From a bacterium (GTDB taxonomy: Bacteria > Chloroflexota > Dehalococcoidia > Tepidiformales > Tepidiformaceae): 64,000 bases of DNA. The stretch is taken from NCBI GenBank assembly GCA_003577245.1, contig QEVS01000009.1, positions 1 through 64,000 on the forward strand, in the 5' to 3' direction. The notes under the pieces are model-generated. The model was not told the DNA's origin. It ran no database searches and worked only from the letters and a program-made list of their open reading frames with translations. Made by a program: the position numbers and the translations under genes. Shown here piece by piece: positions 42,088 to 51,721 of the stretch; within the stretch, counting starts at the first letter, position 1; the number at the start of each line of letters is the position of its first letter.

Positions 42088-42534
42088 CTAGGAACCACCG
42101 CCGGCCGGCAGGTCGGCCAGGGCAAACGAGATCGTCCCCTCGGCCGCAAGCTGCCCATCGACCGTCGCCCGCACCGAGCCCTTGCCCACCGGCCCACGCA
42201 ACTTTTCGAGCGTGAACTCCAGCCGGAGCTGGTCGCCGGGGACCACCGGGCGCCGGAAACGCATCTGCTCTATCCCTCCGAACAGGGGTATCTTCCCACC
42301 GGCGTCGAGCCCGCGGAGGAGAGTGACGGCGGCAACCTGGGCCATTGCTTCCACGATCAGCACGCCGGGCATCACCCTGCGGCCCGGGAAGTGCCCTTCA
42401 AAGAACCACTCGTTCGCCGTCACGTTCTTGATGCCCACCCCGCGCCTGCCGTTTTCGATCTCGACGATGCGGTCAACGAGGAGGAACGGGTAACGGTGAG
42501 GGATTATCGCCTCAATCTGGTCTGCTTCTATCAC
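42088..42534 (-). CDS. fabZ: 3-hydroxyacyl-[acyl-carrier-protein] dehydratase
   Basis: FabZ removes water from 3-hydroxyacyl-ACP in fatty acid elongation. The hot-dog fold signature is intact: [45 protein letters not shown] with catalytic His in EGHFP and Glu in VEAMAQ, and [11 protein letters not shown]. 148 residues. GTG start overlaps the stop of the PHP gene (GTGA). It is the last gene of the rny-ymdB-PHP-fabZ string. Confidence 0.95.
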   Translation of the reverse strand: MIEADQIEAIIPHRYPFLLVDRIVEIENGRRGVGIKNVTANEWFFEGHFPGRRVMPGVLIVEAMAQVAAVTLLRGLDAGGKIPLFGGIEQMRFRRPVVPGDQLRLEFTLEKLRGPVGKGSVRATVDGQLAAEGTISFALADLPAGGGS

Positions 42535-43397
42535 CGTGGCTGGCCCTCCAATCCGGTGTTCACCCCGCGGCGTTCGAGATACGCGAGGAAATCATCAACC
42601 TGCTCGTCCCGGAACGGTATGTCCCCGATTTCGCGGTCATCGGGGTTCCCCAGGCCGTGGTAGTCGCTGCCGCCCGACTTCGCGAGCCCGAGTCGCGCCG
42701 CCAGCCCTTCATGGATGGCGATGGTGGCGGCATCGTAGTTCTTGTAGTAGGTCTCGATGCCGTCGGCGCCCCAGGCGGCGAGCTGCTCTACCACTTCCGG
42801 GTAGTCTTCACCGATGAAGACAGGGTGGGCGATGAAACAGACGCCGCCGTTTTCGTGGATGGTGCGGATTGCATCGCGCGGCGCCAGCTTCTGCCGGTTG
42901 ACGTCGGCAGGCTTGCCGTTGCCGAGCCACAGGTCGAAGGCCTCCTGCACGCTTGCCACGTGCCCCGCCTCCACGAGCGCACGGGCCACGTGCGGACGCC
43001 CGACGGTGGCGTCGCCGGCGATTTCGAAAACGCGCTCCACGGCGATGGGCATGCCGTTTTCGGCCAGGATCTGGACAATCTTGCGAACCCGCCCCAGTCT
43101 CCCGTCGCGCTGCCAGGCCAGGAACTCCTGGAGCGGCCTTGCGGCAACGTCGATCCCATAGGCAAGCAGGTGAACGTCGGCGGGGCCAAGGTCGGTGCTC
43201 AGTTCAATCCCGGGCACAAGGCGCAGGCCGGCACGCGTGGCGGCGCGGCTCGCTTCGGCCAGGCCGCCGGTGGAATCGTGGTCGGTGAGCGAGACCGAGC
43301 GCACGCCCCGGGCGGCGGCTGTCTCCATGACCCACGCCGGCGAATGCACGCCGTCGGAGGCGGTGCTGTGCAGGTGGAAGTCGCCTTTCGCGGTCAA
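42531..43397 (-). CDS. PHP-domain phosphoesterase (nucleoside bisphosphate phosphatase-like)
   Basis: The PHP metal motifs are present: [51 protein letters not shown] and SGGSDYHG. An inserted helical domain lies at about 95-170 ([25 protein letters not shown]). This layout matches the YciV/RnaAM type that hydrolyses 3',5'-nucleoside bisphosphates and trims short RNA ends. 288 residues. The gene overlaps fabZ and, at its start, the end of ymdB by four bases. In an operon with RNase Y, an RNA turnover role is plausible. Confidence 0.88.
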   Translation of the reverse strand: MTAKGDFHLHSTASDGVHSPAWVMETAAARGVRSVSLTDHDSTGGLAEASRAATRAGLRLVPGIELSTDLGPADVHLLAYGIDVAARPLQEFLAWQRDGRLGRVRKIVQILAENGMPIAVERVFEIAGDATVGRPHVARALVEAGHVASVQEAFDLWLGNGKPADVNRQKLAPRDAIRTIHENGGVCFIAHPVFIGEDYPEVVEQLAAWGADGIETYYKNYDAATIAIHEGLAARLGLAKSGGSDYHGLGNPDDREIGDIPFRDEQVDDFLAYLERRGVNTGLEGQPR

Positions 43398-44161
43398 TCC
43401 ATCACCCGGTCGCAGCGTTCGATGCTGATGGCGCGCCCATTTTCGCCAGACGCCTCGATGATAAGGCCATTGATGATGGCCGTGCCCTCGGCCGCCGGGA
43501 GACGGGTGGGGAGCTGGGTGAGGAAGCGCTGCAGCACGGCATCAACCTCGTCGCCGATAATCGAATCCCGGGCGCCGCACATGCCGGCGTCGCTGCAAAA
43601 CGCCGTTCCCCTCGGAAGAATGCGCTGGTCTGCCGTCGGCACGTGCGTGTGCGTCCCTACCACGGCAGTCACGCGCCCATCCAGGTACCAGCCGATAGCC
43701 TGCTTTTCGCTTGTGGCCTCGGCGTGAAAGTCCACCAGCACATAGCGTGCCCCCGCGGTCTCCCTCAGGGCTGCATCCGCCGCCCGGAAGGGGTCATCGC
43801 AGTCCTGGCCCATGAAGGTGCGGCCCATCAGGTTGACCACCGCCAGCTCACCTGCCCGGGCGATGCCGTGGCCGGGCGCGCCCGGCGGGTAGTTCAGCGG
43901 CCGCGTGATGGCGGGCGTGGTATCGAGGTAGGGATAGATTTCGCGATGCTGAAACGTGTGATTCCCGCCCGTGATGATGTCCACACCGCAGGCAAAGAGC
44001 TGGTCTGCCAGCGGAGGGGTGATCCCCTTGCCCCCGGCGATGTTCTCACCGTTGGCCACGACATAATCGAGCGCCAGCTCGGAACGAAGAGACGGCACCG
44101 CCCGCCGCACGGCTTCCCGCCCCGCTGAGCCCACGATGTCGCCCAGGAAGAGGAGGCGCAT
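43394..44161 (-). CDS. ymdB: YmdB-family metallophosphoesterase
   Basis: The 255-residue protein has the YmdB family motifs MRLLFLGDIVGSAGREAV, VVANGENIAGGKGITP, DIITGGNHTFQHREIYPYL, VDFHAEATSEKQAIGWYLDGRVTAVVGTHTHVPTAD. It hydrolyses 2',3'-cyclic nucleotides in Bacillus and is conserved next to rny. Metal ligands are the Asp in GDIVG, Glu/Asn in NGEN, the GNH and the later His residues. It lies 32 bases downstream of rny, and overlaps the PHP gene by four bases. Confidence 0.93.
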   Translation of the reverse strand: MRLLFLGDIVGSAGREAVRRAVPSLRSELALDYVVANGENIAGGKGITPPLADQLFACGVDIITGGNHTFQHREIYPYLDTTPAITRPLNYPPGAPGHGIARAGELAVVNLMGRTFMGQDCDDPFRAADAALRETAGARYVLVDFHAEATSEKQAIGWYLDGRVTAVVGTHTHVPTADQRILPRGTAFCSDAGMCGARDSIIGDEVDAVLQRFLTQLPTRLPAAEGTAIINGLIIEASGENGRAISIERCDRVMD

Positions 44162-44193
44162 CGGCTAGCACCCTCTGCGCGCTGGCAGCGCCA

Positions 44194-45720
44194 CTACCGG
44201 GCAATCTCCGTGGCACGCGTCTCGCGCACAACGGTCACTTTTATCTGGCCCGGGTACTCCATCGTTTCCTCGATCTTCTGGCTGACGTCGCGCGCGATGC
44301 GCATCGCCTCCAGGTCGTCGATCTGTTCGGGCTTGACGATGATGCGCAGTTCGCGCCCGGCCTGGATGGCGAAGGCCGAATCGACCCCTTTGAATCCGCG
44401 GGCGATGTTCTCCAGCGTTTCCAGGCGCTTAATGTAGGCGTCGAGCGATTCACGCCGTGCGCCCGGCCGGCCACCGCTGATCGCGTCCGCCATCATCACG
44501 ATGACCGCTTCCACCGTGCGCGGCTCGACCTCCTCGTGGTGCGCCTCGATGCAATGGGCGATCGGGTCTTTCACGCGGTGCCGGCGCGCGATGTCGGCGC
44601 CGATTAGGGCATGGGTGCCCTCAACTTCGTGGTCGACGGCCTTGCCGAGGTCATGAAGGAATCCTCCGGCACGTGCGACGTCGACGTCAGCGCCAATCTC
44701 CCGCGCAATCATGGCGGCGATGTGGGCGGTCTCGATTGAATGGCGCATCACGTTCTGGCCGTAGCTGGTGCGGTAGCGCAGCCGCCCGAAGACCTTCAGC
44801 ACTTCCGGATGCAGGTTGAGCACGCCCGCTTCCACGGATGCCGCCTCGGCAGCGTCCTGCATCGTCGCTTCCACTTCGCGGCGGGCCTTGTTCACCGACT
44901 CCTCGATGCGCGTTGGGTGGATGCGCCCATCATGCACGAGAGTGCTGAGCGCGATTCGGGCTATCTCGCGGCGCACCGGGTCGAATGCGCTCACCGTTAC
45001 GGCGTCGGGCGTGTCGTCGATGATGAGGTCCACGCCCGTGGCGGCCTCGATGGCGCGGATGTTGCGCCCTTCGCGGCCGATGATGCGGCCCTTCATCTCC
45101 TCGCTCGGGATGGGAACCACCGAGACCGTGGTCTCGGCCGTCACCTCGGCCGTATAGCGCTGGATGGCCGTGGCAAGGATCTTGCGGGCGCGAATGCCCG
45201 CCGTTGCCTCCACTTCCTTTTCGATTTCGCGCACGCGCCGGCTGGCTTCGTCGCGGATCTCCACCTCCACCGCGGCGAGGAGCTGTTCGCGCGCTTCACC
45301 GGTGGTCAGACTGGCGACGCGCTCAAGCTCCCGGAGCTCCTGCTGCCGTTGCTCCTCGACCTCCGCCCGGATGCGTTCTGTCTGCTCTTCACGGGCGCGC
45401 GTCGATTGCTCGCGCCGGTCGATGGCCTCGGTCTTGCGATCGAGGTTTTCTTCTTTCTGTATCAGCCGCTGCTCGATGCGGAGCACTTCGGCCCGCCGGT
45501 CGCGAGCCTCTTCTTCCAAAGCTGCCCGGAGCTTGAGGGCTTCATCCCTCGCTTCGAGCAACAGTTCTTTTTGCCGAGATTCGGCCTCAGCGAGTATCCG
45601 GCCGGCCTGCTCCTCCGCCTGTTGGAGTGAAGTACCAACGGCCCGGCGACGCGCGAAGTAGCCCGCGCCGGCTCCGACCATCAATCCCGCCAGGCCGACG
45701 ATAATGGCTATCGCCAGCAT
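44194..45720 (-). CDS. rny: Ribonuclease Y
   Basis: RNase Y starts decay of bulk mRNA at the membrane. The 508-residue protein has an N-terminal membrane segment (LAIAIIVGLAGLMVGAGAGYFA), a coiled coil rich in Glu/Arg (to about residue 190), a KH domain (EEMKGRIIGREGRNIRAIEAATGVDLIIDDTPD), and the HD domain with HSIETAHIAAMIA and LHDLGKAVDHE. ATG at 45720 follows GGAGAA; the frame is open to 45762 without a ribosome site. First gene of the string with ymdB. Confidence 0.96.
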   Translation of the reverse strand: MLAIAIIVGLAGLMVGAGAGYFARRRAVGTSLQQAEEQAGRILAEAESRQKELLLEARDEALKLRAALEEEARDRRAEVLRIEQRLIQKEENLDRKTEAIDRREQSTRAREEQTERIRAEVEEQRQQELRELERVASLTTGEAREQLLAAVEVEIRDEASRRVREIEKEVEATAGIRARKILATAIQRYTAEVTAETTVSVVPIPSEEMKGRIIGREGRNIRAIEAATGVDLIIDDTPDAVTVSAFDPVRREIARIALSTLVHDGRIHPTRIEESVNKARREVEATMQDAAEAASVEAGVLNLHPEVLKVFGRLRYRTSYGQNVMRHSIETAHIAAMIAREIGADVDVARAGGFLHDLGKAVDHEVEGTHALIGADIARRHRVKDPIAHCIEAHHEEVEPRTVEAVIVMMADAISGGRPGARRESLDAYIKRLETLENIARGFKGVDSAFAIQAGRELRIIVKPEQIDDLEAMRIARDVSQKIEETMEYPGQIKVTVVRETRATEIAR

Positions 45721-45906
45721 GAAGGTTCTCCAGGGGTGCCAATTTAGAAAACATAAGCGCAAGAAACTGCCCCCGCCTTGGCGGTGCAGCGACGTGATCG
45801 TACGCGTAGCCGGCGGGGGGCGTCAAAACGCATGGAACGCCGTCACCACCAATCAACAACGGCGGTGGCCCCATTCCTGTACTATTCGCTCCCACGGAGG
45901 CCAGCC

Positions 45907-46932
45907 ATTCCTGCCGTCGAAGTCGAACCGTTTGGAGCCGCGCACATTCCCGCAGCGGCGCGCCTGCTCGCCGCACGCCATGCGGCCGGCCGCGCGCGGC
46001 TCCCGTTCCTCACGGCCAGGCTGGAAGACCCTTCCGCCTGCGAGCTCGAGGTGGCGGCCCTGCTGCGAAAGAAGCGAACGTCTGGCGCAGTCGCGCTCCA
46101 CAACGGCGCAGTCGTGGGATACCTCTTCGGCGAGCAGATGCTCTTCGCTCCCTATCACAACGCCTACCAGTACCTGCACCCGCACTCCATCGCCATACCC
46201 GTGCTCGGGCACGCCGTGGCCGGCGATAGGGACGCCAGCGCGGTTCTCCAGGCTCTCTACGGGTTCATGGCCGAATCCTGGGTGCGCGATGGGTACTTCG
46301 CGCACCGCCTCTATCTCGTACCCGGCGACCCTGCGGAGCTCGAAGCGTGGGTCTCCCTCGGGTTTGGGCGGCACACCACCTGCGCCGTGCGCGAAACTGC
46401 CCTGCCGGTACGAGGGTCTCCCGCCGCCGGGGTAGAGATCCACCGCGCCGGGCCCGAGGACCTCGCCGTGGTGATGGATCTCGCCCACCTGCTGGGCCTG
46501 CACCACGTTCAGGCCCCCATGTTCTGGCCGCTCTTGAAAACCACCGAGCAGGCCGCCCGTGAACATCACGCGCAGGAACTGGAGTCCGGCCGCACCCCCT
46601 ACTTCATCGCCTACCGCAACGGCCGGCCCGCCGGCATGCAAACCTTCATCAGGCCCGGCTTCACGCCCGCCATCATCAGCTACGAAACCGACGTGTATCT
46701 GCACGAAGGAGTCGTCGACCCGCAGGCCCGGGGCGAGGGGGTGGGCGGCGCCCTGCTGGCTCATGCCATGGCATGGGCGAGTGAGAGCGGCTACACCACC
46801 TGCACCCTTCACTTCGCCAGCAACAACCCCAGCGGCGCGCCGTTCTGGCTCGGGCAGGGCTTCATCCCGGTCGAACACTCGATGGACCGCATCATCGACA
46901 GTCGCATCGCCTGGGCAAACGGGTGGGCGTGA
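45907..46932 (+). CDS. Tandem GNAT acetyltransferase, probable ATT start
   Basis: From 45907 the product is 341 residues: a first half (VEVEPFGAAHIPAAARLLAARHAAGRARLPF) and a second, clearer GNAT domain (EIHRAGPEDLAVVMDLAHLL, AIISYETDVYLHEGVVDPQARGEGVGGALLAHAMAWA with the acetyl-CoA loop, ASNNPSGAPFWLGQGFIPVEHSM). The only good ribosome site, GGAGG at 45896-45900, stands seven bases before ATT at 45907. A GTG at 45865 in frame lacks a site, and TACTAT at 45880 may be the -10 box. The substrate is unknown. Convergent with pepN. Confidence 0.78.
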   Translation: MPAVEVEPFGAAHIPAAARLLAARHAAGRARLPFLTARLEDPSACELEVAALLRKKRTSGAVALHNGAVVGYLFGEQMLFAPYHNAYQYLHPHSIAIPVLGHAVAGDRDASAVLQALYGFMAESWVRDGYFAHRLYLVPGDPAELEAWVSLGFGRHTTCAVRETALPVRGSPAAGVEIHRAGPEDLAVVMDLAHLLGLHHVQAPMFWPLLKTTEQAAREHHAQELESGRTPYFIAYRNGRPAGMQTFIRPGFTPAIISYETDVYLHEGVVDPQARGEGVGGALLAHAMAWASESGYTTCTLHFASNNPSGAPFWLGQGFIPVEHSMDRIIDSRIAWANGWA

Positions 46933-46947
46933 AGGCCCGGCCTGTCC

Positions 46948-49503
46948 TCAGCTTTCGGCAAAGGCGCGGCACCTGATCGCTCGCCCGAGGTCGTCGTTCG
47001 CCTCGCGCAGCATGCGCCGCAGCAGGGCCTCGCTTTCCGGGACCGTCGCAAGAAGCGCCTCTGACCTTGCGAGCGTTCCCTCGTCCACACGGTAGCCCGG
47101 GAAGAGCGCGGTGAAGTAGTCGTGCAGGAACTCCCGCTCCTGGTGCGTCTGGAAGACCTGCGCCACCCCCGCGAAGAAGCCCTCGACGTAGGGCTCCAGC
47201 ATCTCCTGCTGGTGCGCCCAGTTGAAACCCCCCATCGCCGCCGCCGTGAGGTAGAGCGAACCGTAACCTTCGCCGTGGAAGCGCTCCCAGGCTGCAGACT
47301 TCACTTCGGCCGAAGGCACGGATGTTGCGGCCCTCAGCGCCATGCGCTGTCCGCGGTCCGAAGGGTCGCGCGCCTTTTCCGCTTCCAGCCGTTCCGCGGC
47401 CCCGGGCACGCCGTGGGCCATCCACCGGATGGCGATGCTCCAGCGCATCTCCTGGTCGACAGTCAGCCCCGGGACGCTTTCCGCACCATCCGCAAGACGT
47501 CCGGCCAGTGCCAGGTCCTCGGGCACGGTCGCGCACCCTATGAGGAACCGCGCCCACGTGATCTTCGGGTCTCCGTTGGCCGCGGCGCGAAGCGACTCCC
47601 AGGCAGAAACGAACATCCGGTGCGCCTCGTCGTTTCGCAGGCGATCGGGAACGTAGCGCCCCAGAGCTGCCGTCGCGTTTGCAAGGACCGCTTCCACAAC
47701 GTCGACTCTCTCCTCCAGCGCGATCTTCTCCCGCACGAGCGCAAGGTAATCCAGTGACTTGAGCTGCTGGTCGCGGACCATGTTCCAGAGCGACGACCAG
47801 AGGAGCTGGCGAAGCAGGAGATCGTCGATGCGTTCGATCCCGCGTCTCACAAAGCCGAGCGAGTCCGCATCGAGCGCGACCTTCACGTAGGCGAGGTCGT
47901 TGTGGTTTGGAAACACCAGCGACGGCGCGGGCAGTCCGGCCGCGCCCGTTACCTCCACCCCGGCACCTTCGAGACGCACCGGCAGCACCGTCGTCTCCAG
48001 CGCGCCGCCGCTCTCCGCAAGCAGGCCCACCTCCAGGAAGTGGGGACGGAGAATCGGGTACTCGCCGGGAGCTGTCTGGGTCACGCCCAGGCGCTTGAGG
48101 CGCTGACCATCGCTCTCCCACGTGGCGGCGACGGTATTGAGCGAGGGTGTCTCCAGCCAGAGCCTGGCCCACTCTTTCAGGTCGCGCCCGCTCCCGGATT
48201 CGAGCGCGGCAAGGAACTGCGCAAGCGTGGCATTGCCGTAGGCATGGGTGCGGAAATACTGGCGCACCCCCTCCCGGAACCCGTCCATTCCGATGAAGGC
48301 CACGAGCTGCTTGAGAACCGAGGCACCCTTTCCGTACGTTATCCCGTCGAAGTTGAGGAACGTCTCGTCGGTATCGGCCACCTGACCGGCGATGGGGTGC
48401 GTGGTGACCAGCTGGTCCTGCCGGTAGGCCCAGTTCTTGATGGCCGCATTGAAGTCCTGCCAGCCCGATGGTCCGAAGCGCGTGGCCTCGTCCATGCAGA
48501 GGTAGGCCATGTAGGTGGCGAAGCTCTCGTTCAGCCAGAGGTCGTTCCACCAGCGCATCGTCACCAGGTCGCCAAACCACATGTGGGCCATTTCGTGGAG
48601 CACCGTCTCCGCTCGCCGGCGGCGCTGGGTGTCGGTCGGCGGGTCACGAAAGACCATGTACTCGTTGTGGGTCACGCAGCCCACATTCTCCATGGCGCCC
48701 GCGTTGAACTCGGGCACGAAGATCTGGTCGTACTTGCCGAACGGGTAGGCGAAGCCAAAGAAGCCCGCAAAGAAGTCCAGCCCCTGCTTCGTGATGGTGA
48801 AGAGCTCATCGCTATCCATGTGCTTCACCAGCGACTTGCGGCAGAAGAGGCCGATTTCGATGTCACCGTGCTGGTCTCGGAAGGCGTGATATGGCCCCAC
48901 CACCAGCGCAAACAGGTAGGTGCTGAACCGCTTCGTCGGCTCGAAGGAGCGCTTCGTTCGCCCTTCGCCTGCGTCCGTGGCCCCAACCAGCCTGCTGTTG
49001 GCAATCACTTCCCAGCGGGCCGGCGCCGTGACGGTCAGGCTGTAGGTGGCCTTGATATCGGGCTGGTCGAAGCTGGGAAAGAGACGGTGCGCCTCGTACG
49101 GCTCGAAGTTGGAGTAGAGGTACTCTTCGCCATCCTCGGGATCGAAAAACTGGTGGAAGCCGTCGCCCTGGTGATCGTACTCGTTCTCATAGGTCACACG
49201 GACCACGTTCCTGTCGCGCAACAGGTGTCCCGGAAGGGTAAGGCGAAAGCCTGTCCAGCCCGGCAGGACGTGCTCACCGTTGATTTCAAGTGCCTCAATC
49301 GTCTTGCCGCGGAAGTCGAGGAAGGTGTCTCCGTCACCTGCCGCATGGAAGGTGATCGTCACATCGCCCCGGTAAGTCGGGCTGCCTTCGCGGAGGTCGA
49401 AGTCGAGCGTGTACGCGCAGTCCGAAATCCGGGCCGCACGTGCCTCGGACTCCGTCTGCGTCAGGACATCGCGAAGCTGGGTTCCAGGGGTTTCTGTTGT
49501 CAT
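46948..49503 (-). CDS. pepN: M1 family aminopeptidase (aminopeptidase N)
   Basis: The 851-residue protein has the M1 signatures: NAGAMENVGCVTHNEYMV for binding the N-terminus, and VLHEMAHMWFGDLVTMRWWNDLWLNESFATYMAYL for the HExxH-x18-E zinc site. The N-terminal beta-domain (VRLAGW-free, with DFDLREGSPTYRGDVTITF) and the helical C-terminal domain (from about 520) are present. It removes N-terminal residues from peptides, presumably in the cytoplasm, since no signal peptide is seen. Length fits the actinobacterial PepN. It is convergent with the GNAT gene, with 15 bases between the stops, and divergent from nadE. Confidence 0.95.
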   Translation of the reverse strand: MTTETPGTQLRDVLTQTESEARAARISDCAYTLDFDLREGSPTYRGDVTITFHAAGDGDTFLDFRGKTIEALEINGEHVLPGWTGFRLTLPGHLLRDRNVVRVTYENEYDHQGDGFHQFFDPEDGEEYLYSNFEPYEAHRLFPSFDQPDIKATYSLTVTAPARWEVIANSRLVGATDAGEGRTKRSFEPTKRFSTYLFALVVGPYHAFRDQHGDIEIGLFCRKSLVKHMDSDELFTITKQGLDFFAGFFGFAYPFGKYDQIFVPEFNAGAMENVGCVTHNEYMVFRDPPTDTQRRRRAETVLHEMAHMWFGDLVTMRWWNDLWLNESFATYMAYLCMDEATRFGPSGWQDFNAAIKNWAYRQDQLVTTHPIAGQVADTDETFLNFDGITYGKGASVLKQLVAFIGMDGFREGVRQYFRTHAYGNATLAQFLAALESGSGRDLKEWARLWLETPSLNTVAATWESDGQRLKRLGVTQTAPGEYPILRPHFLEVGLLAESGGALETTVLPVRLEGAGVEVTGAAGLPAPSLVFPNHNDLAYVKVALDADSLGFVRRGIERIDDLLLRQLLWSSLWNMVRDQQLKSLDYLALVREKIALEERVDVVEAVLANATAALGRYVPDRLRNDEAHRMFVSAWESLRAAANGDPKITWARFLIGCATVPEDLALAGRLADGAESVPGLTVDQEMRWSIAIRWMAHGVPGAAERLEAEKARDPSDRGQRMALRAATSVPSAEVKSAAWERFHGEGYGSLYLTAAAMGGFNWAHQQEMLEPYVEGFFAGVAQVFQTHQEREFLHDYFTALFPGYRVDEGTLARSEALLATVPESEALLRRMLREANDDLGRAIRCRAFAES

Positions 49504-49676
49504 CTGCTCCTCTTGCGGGGTGCGTCACCCACGCTCATTGAAGAATCGCGCCCGGCAGAATGCCACAACGGCGGCGAAGGCGAATCCCCAGCTTAGTCGT
49601 CCACCCTCGTCCGGTCTGCGGGCTTGCATGCATGGCCTGCGGTCAACAAAGCGGTTCCCCGATATGATGCGCAGAG

Positions 49677-51680
49677 ATGGACAGCTCCTTTCTCGATGTG
49701 CGCACGCACGGCTACGCCCGGGTGGCGGTGTGCGTTCCGCGTGTGGCCGTGGGTGACCCGGCCCTCAATGCGGAGGCTCACCTCAAGCTGCTGCGGGATG
49801 CGCACGAGGCGGGCGCACACTACGCCCTCTGCCCGGAACTCGGGCTTACGGGCTACTCGAGCGGTGACCTCTTCTTCCAGCAGGTGCTGCTCGAAGGCGC
49901 CCTGAAGGCCCTGCGGCGCATTGCCGAAGAGACCGCTTCCTGGAACATGCTCGTCTCCGTCGGCCTGCCGCTGGCCGTCGATGGTCTGCTCTTCAATGTG
50001 GCCGTGACCCTCTATGGCGGAAGGGCCCTGATGGCCGCGCCCAAGTCGTACCCGCCCAACTACCGGGAGTTCTACGAGTTGCGCTGGTTCCAGCCGGCCT
50101 CCAGTGCACGTTCGGCCGAGGTCATCCTGCTGGGCCAGCCAACGCCGTTCGGGACCGGCATCCTCGCCCGGCACCCCGGCGTGCCCGGGTTCGTGCTTCA
50201 TACGGACCTCTGCGAGGACATCTGGGTGCCGGTCCCTCCCGGCACGATTGCCGCCCTCTCCGGGGCCACGGTGCTGGCTAACCTCTCCGCATCGAACATC
50301 ACCACAGGCAAGTGGGAGTACCGCCAGGACCTTGTACGCGGGTCTTCCGCGCGAAACCTGGCCGTGCAGATGTATGGCGCCGCCGGATTCGGCGAATCGA
50401 GCGCCGACCTCGCCTGGGACGGCCACGGAATCGTCGCCGACCGCGGAGAGATAGTCGCCGAAACAGCCCGGTTTTCGCTCGATGGCGCCATGGCGACCGC
50501 CGACGTGGACCTGCTCGCGCTCGAACAGGACCGCATGCGCCAGACTTCCTGGGGCCAGAACGCGGCCGACTTCGCAACCCCGGTGCGCGAAGTTGAGGTA
50601 CCCGCCCTTCTCGAAAGGCGCGAACCGGTCACCTACCACGGCCTTCAACGCCACATCGACCCGCACCCGTACGTGCCATCCGACCCGGCAAAGCTGGACT
50701 CCCGCTGCCTCGAGATCTTCCAGATCATGACAACCGCCCTGGCCCGGCGGCTCGAATCGCTTCCTGTCGACATGCGAAAGGTGGTGCTGGGCGTGTCCGG
50801 TGGGCGCGATTCAGCCCTCGCGCTCATCGTTGCCGGGCGGGCGATGGACCTGCTCGGCCTGCCGCGGCGCTCGGTCATCGGTGTGACCATGCCGGGCTTC
50901 GGCACCTCTGAGACTACCTACCGGATCTCGTGCGAGCTCATTCGTGGGCTCGGCGCCTCCCTGCGCGAGGTCGATATCCGTCAGATCTCGGGCGAGATCT
51001 TCGCCGCCATCGGGCACGACTCTGCCGTTGAGGACCTCACCTTCGAGAACGTCCAGGCATGGGCGCGCAAGTTCGTCCTCTTCTCCTTCGCCTCCAAGGA
51101 GCGCGGCATCGACCTCGGCACCGGCGACCTCTCCGAGCTGGCCCTCGGCTGGTCCACCTATGGCGGCGACCACATGTCGCATTACGCGATCAACGCCGGC
51201 GTTCCCAAGACGCTCGTCTCGTACCTCATCGCGTGGGCGGCCGAGCGTGTTTATGGCGGCGAACCTGCGGTAGCCGGTGCGCTCCGGGATGTGCTGGCCA
51301 CACCCATCAGCCCTGAGCTCCGCCGCCCCACCGCCGAAGGTTCGATTTCCCAGCTTTCCGAGGAAGTGCTCGGACCGTACGAGCTCCACGACTTCTTCCT
51401 CTACGCTTTCACGCGCTTCGGGTTCGGCCCCCGGCGTATCGCGCGCATGGCTCTCCACGCCTTTGGGGACCGGTACACAATCGGCGAGATCCGGCGCTGG
51501 CTCCTGCTCTTCATCGAGCGCTTCTTTGCTTCGCAGTTCAAGCGCGATTGCGTTCCGGGCTCCCCGAAGGTTGGCTCCGGAGGGTCCCTTTCGCCGCGAG
51601 GCGACTGGCGCATGCCCCCCGACGCGTCTCCAACCGCCTGGCATGAAGAGGCCTCCTCTTTACCCGAAGTCCTCGCCTGA
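49677..51680 (+). CDS. nadE: Glutamine-dependent NAD+ synthetase
   Basis: This enzyme makes NAD+ from deamido-NAD using glutamine. The N-terminal nitrilase-like domain carries the Glu-Lys-Cys triad (ALCPELGLTGYSSGD, APKSYPPNYREFYELRWF, LHTDLCEDIWVP). The C-terminal ATP-pyrophosphatase domain has GVSGGRDSALALIVAGRA and DLGTGDLSELALGW. 667 residues, normal for the fused form. ATG 49677 has no clear ribosome site; a TATGAT box at about 49661 suggests a very short leader. The C-terminal 25 residues are variable. Intact throughout. Confidence 0.95.
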   Translation: MDSSFLDVRTHGYARVAVCVPRVAVGDPALNAEAHLKLLRDAHEAGAHYALCPELGLTGYSSGDLFFQQVLLEGALKALRRIAEETASWNMLVSVGLPLAVDGLLFNVAVTLYGGRALMAAPKSYPPNYREFYELRWFQPASSARSAEVILLGQPTPFGTGILARHPGVPGFVLHTDLCEDIWVPVPPGTIAALSGATVLANLSASNITTGKWEYRQDLVRGSSARNLAVQMYGAAGFGESSADLAWDGHGIVADRGEIVAETARFSLDGAMATADVDLLALEQDRMRQTSWGQNAADFATPVREVEVPALLERREPVTYHGLQRHIDPHPYVPSDPAKLDSRCLEIFQIMTTALARRLESLPVDMRKVVLGVSGGRDSALALIVAGRAMDLLGLPRRSVIGVTMPGFGTSETTYRISCELIRGLGASLREVDIRQISGEIFAAIGHDSAVEDLTFENVQAWARKFVLFSFASKERGIDLGTGDLSELALGWSTYGGDHMSHYAINAGVPKTLVSYLIAWAAERVYGGEPAVAGALRDVLATPISPELRRPTAEGSISQLSEEVLGPYELHDFFLYAFTRFGFGPRRIARMALHAFGDRYTIGEIRRWLLLFIERFFASQFKRDCVPGSPKVGSGGSLSPRGDWRMPPDASPTAWHEEASSLPEVLA

Positions 51681-51687
51681 AACCGTA

Positions 51688-51696
51688 TGTTACAAT
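51688..51696 (+). promoter_or_regulatory. Extended -10 promoter of the duplicated-motif small gene
   Basis: TGTTACAAT is a TGn extended -10 with TACAAT at 51691-51696. The start would be near 51703, giving a leader of about 20 bases with AAGGGAGGG. Confidence 0.6.
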
Positions 51697-51721
51697 CATG
51701 TTAAGTCTCGAAGGGAGGGAC

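Noticed and set aside
47902..49596. A plus-strand frame of 564 codons
   Set aside because: It is antisense to the M1 aminopeptidase with zinc and exopeptidase motifs on the other strand.
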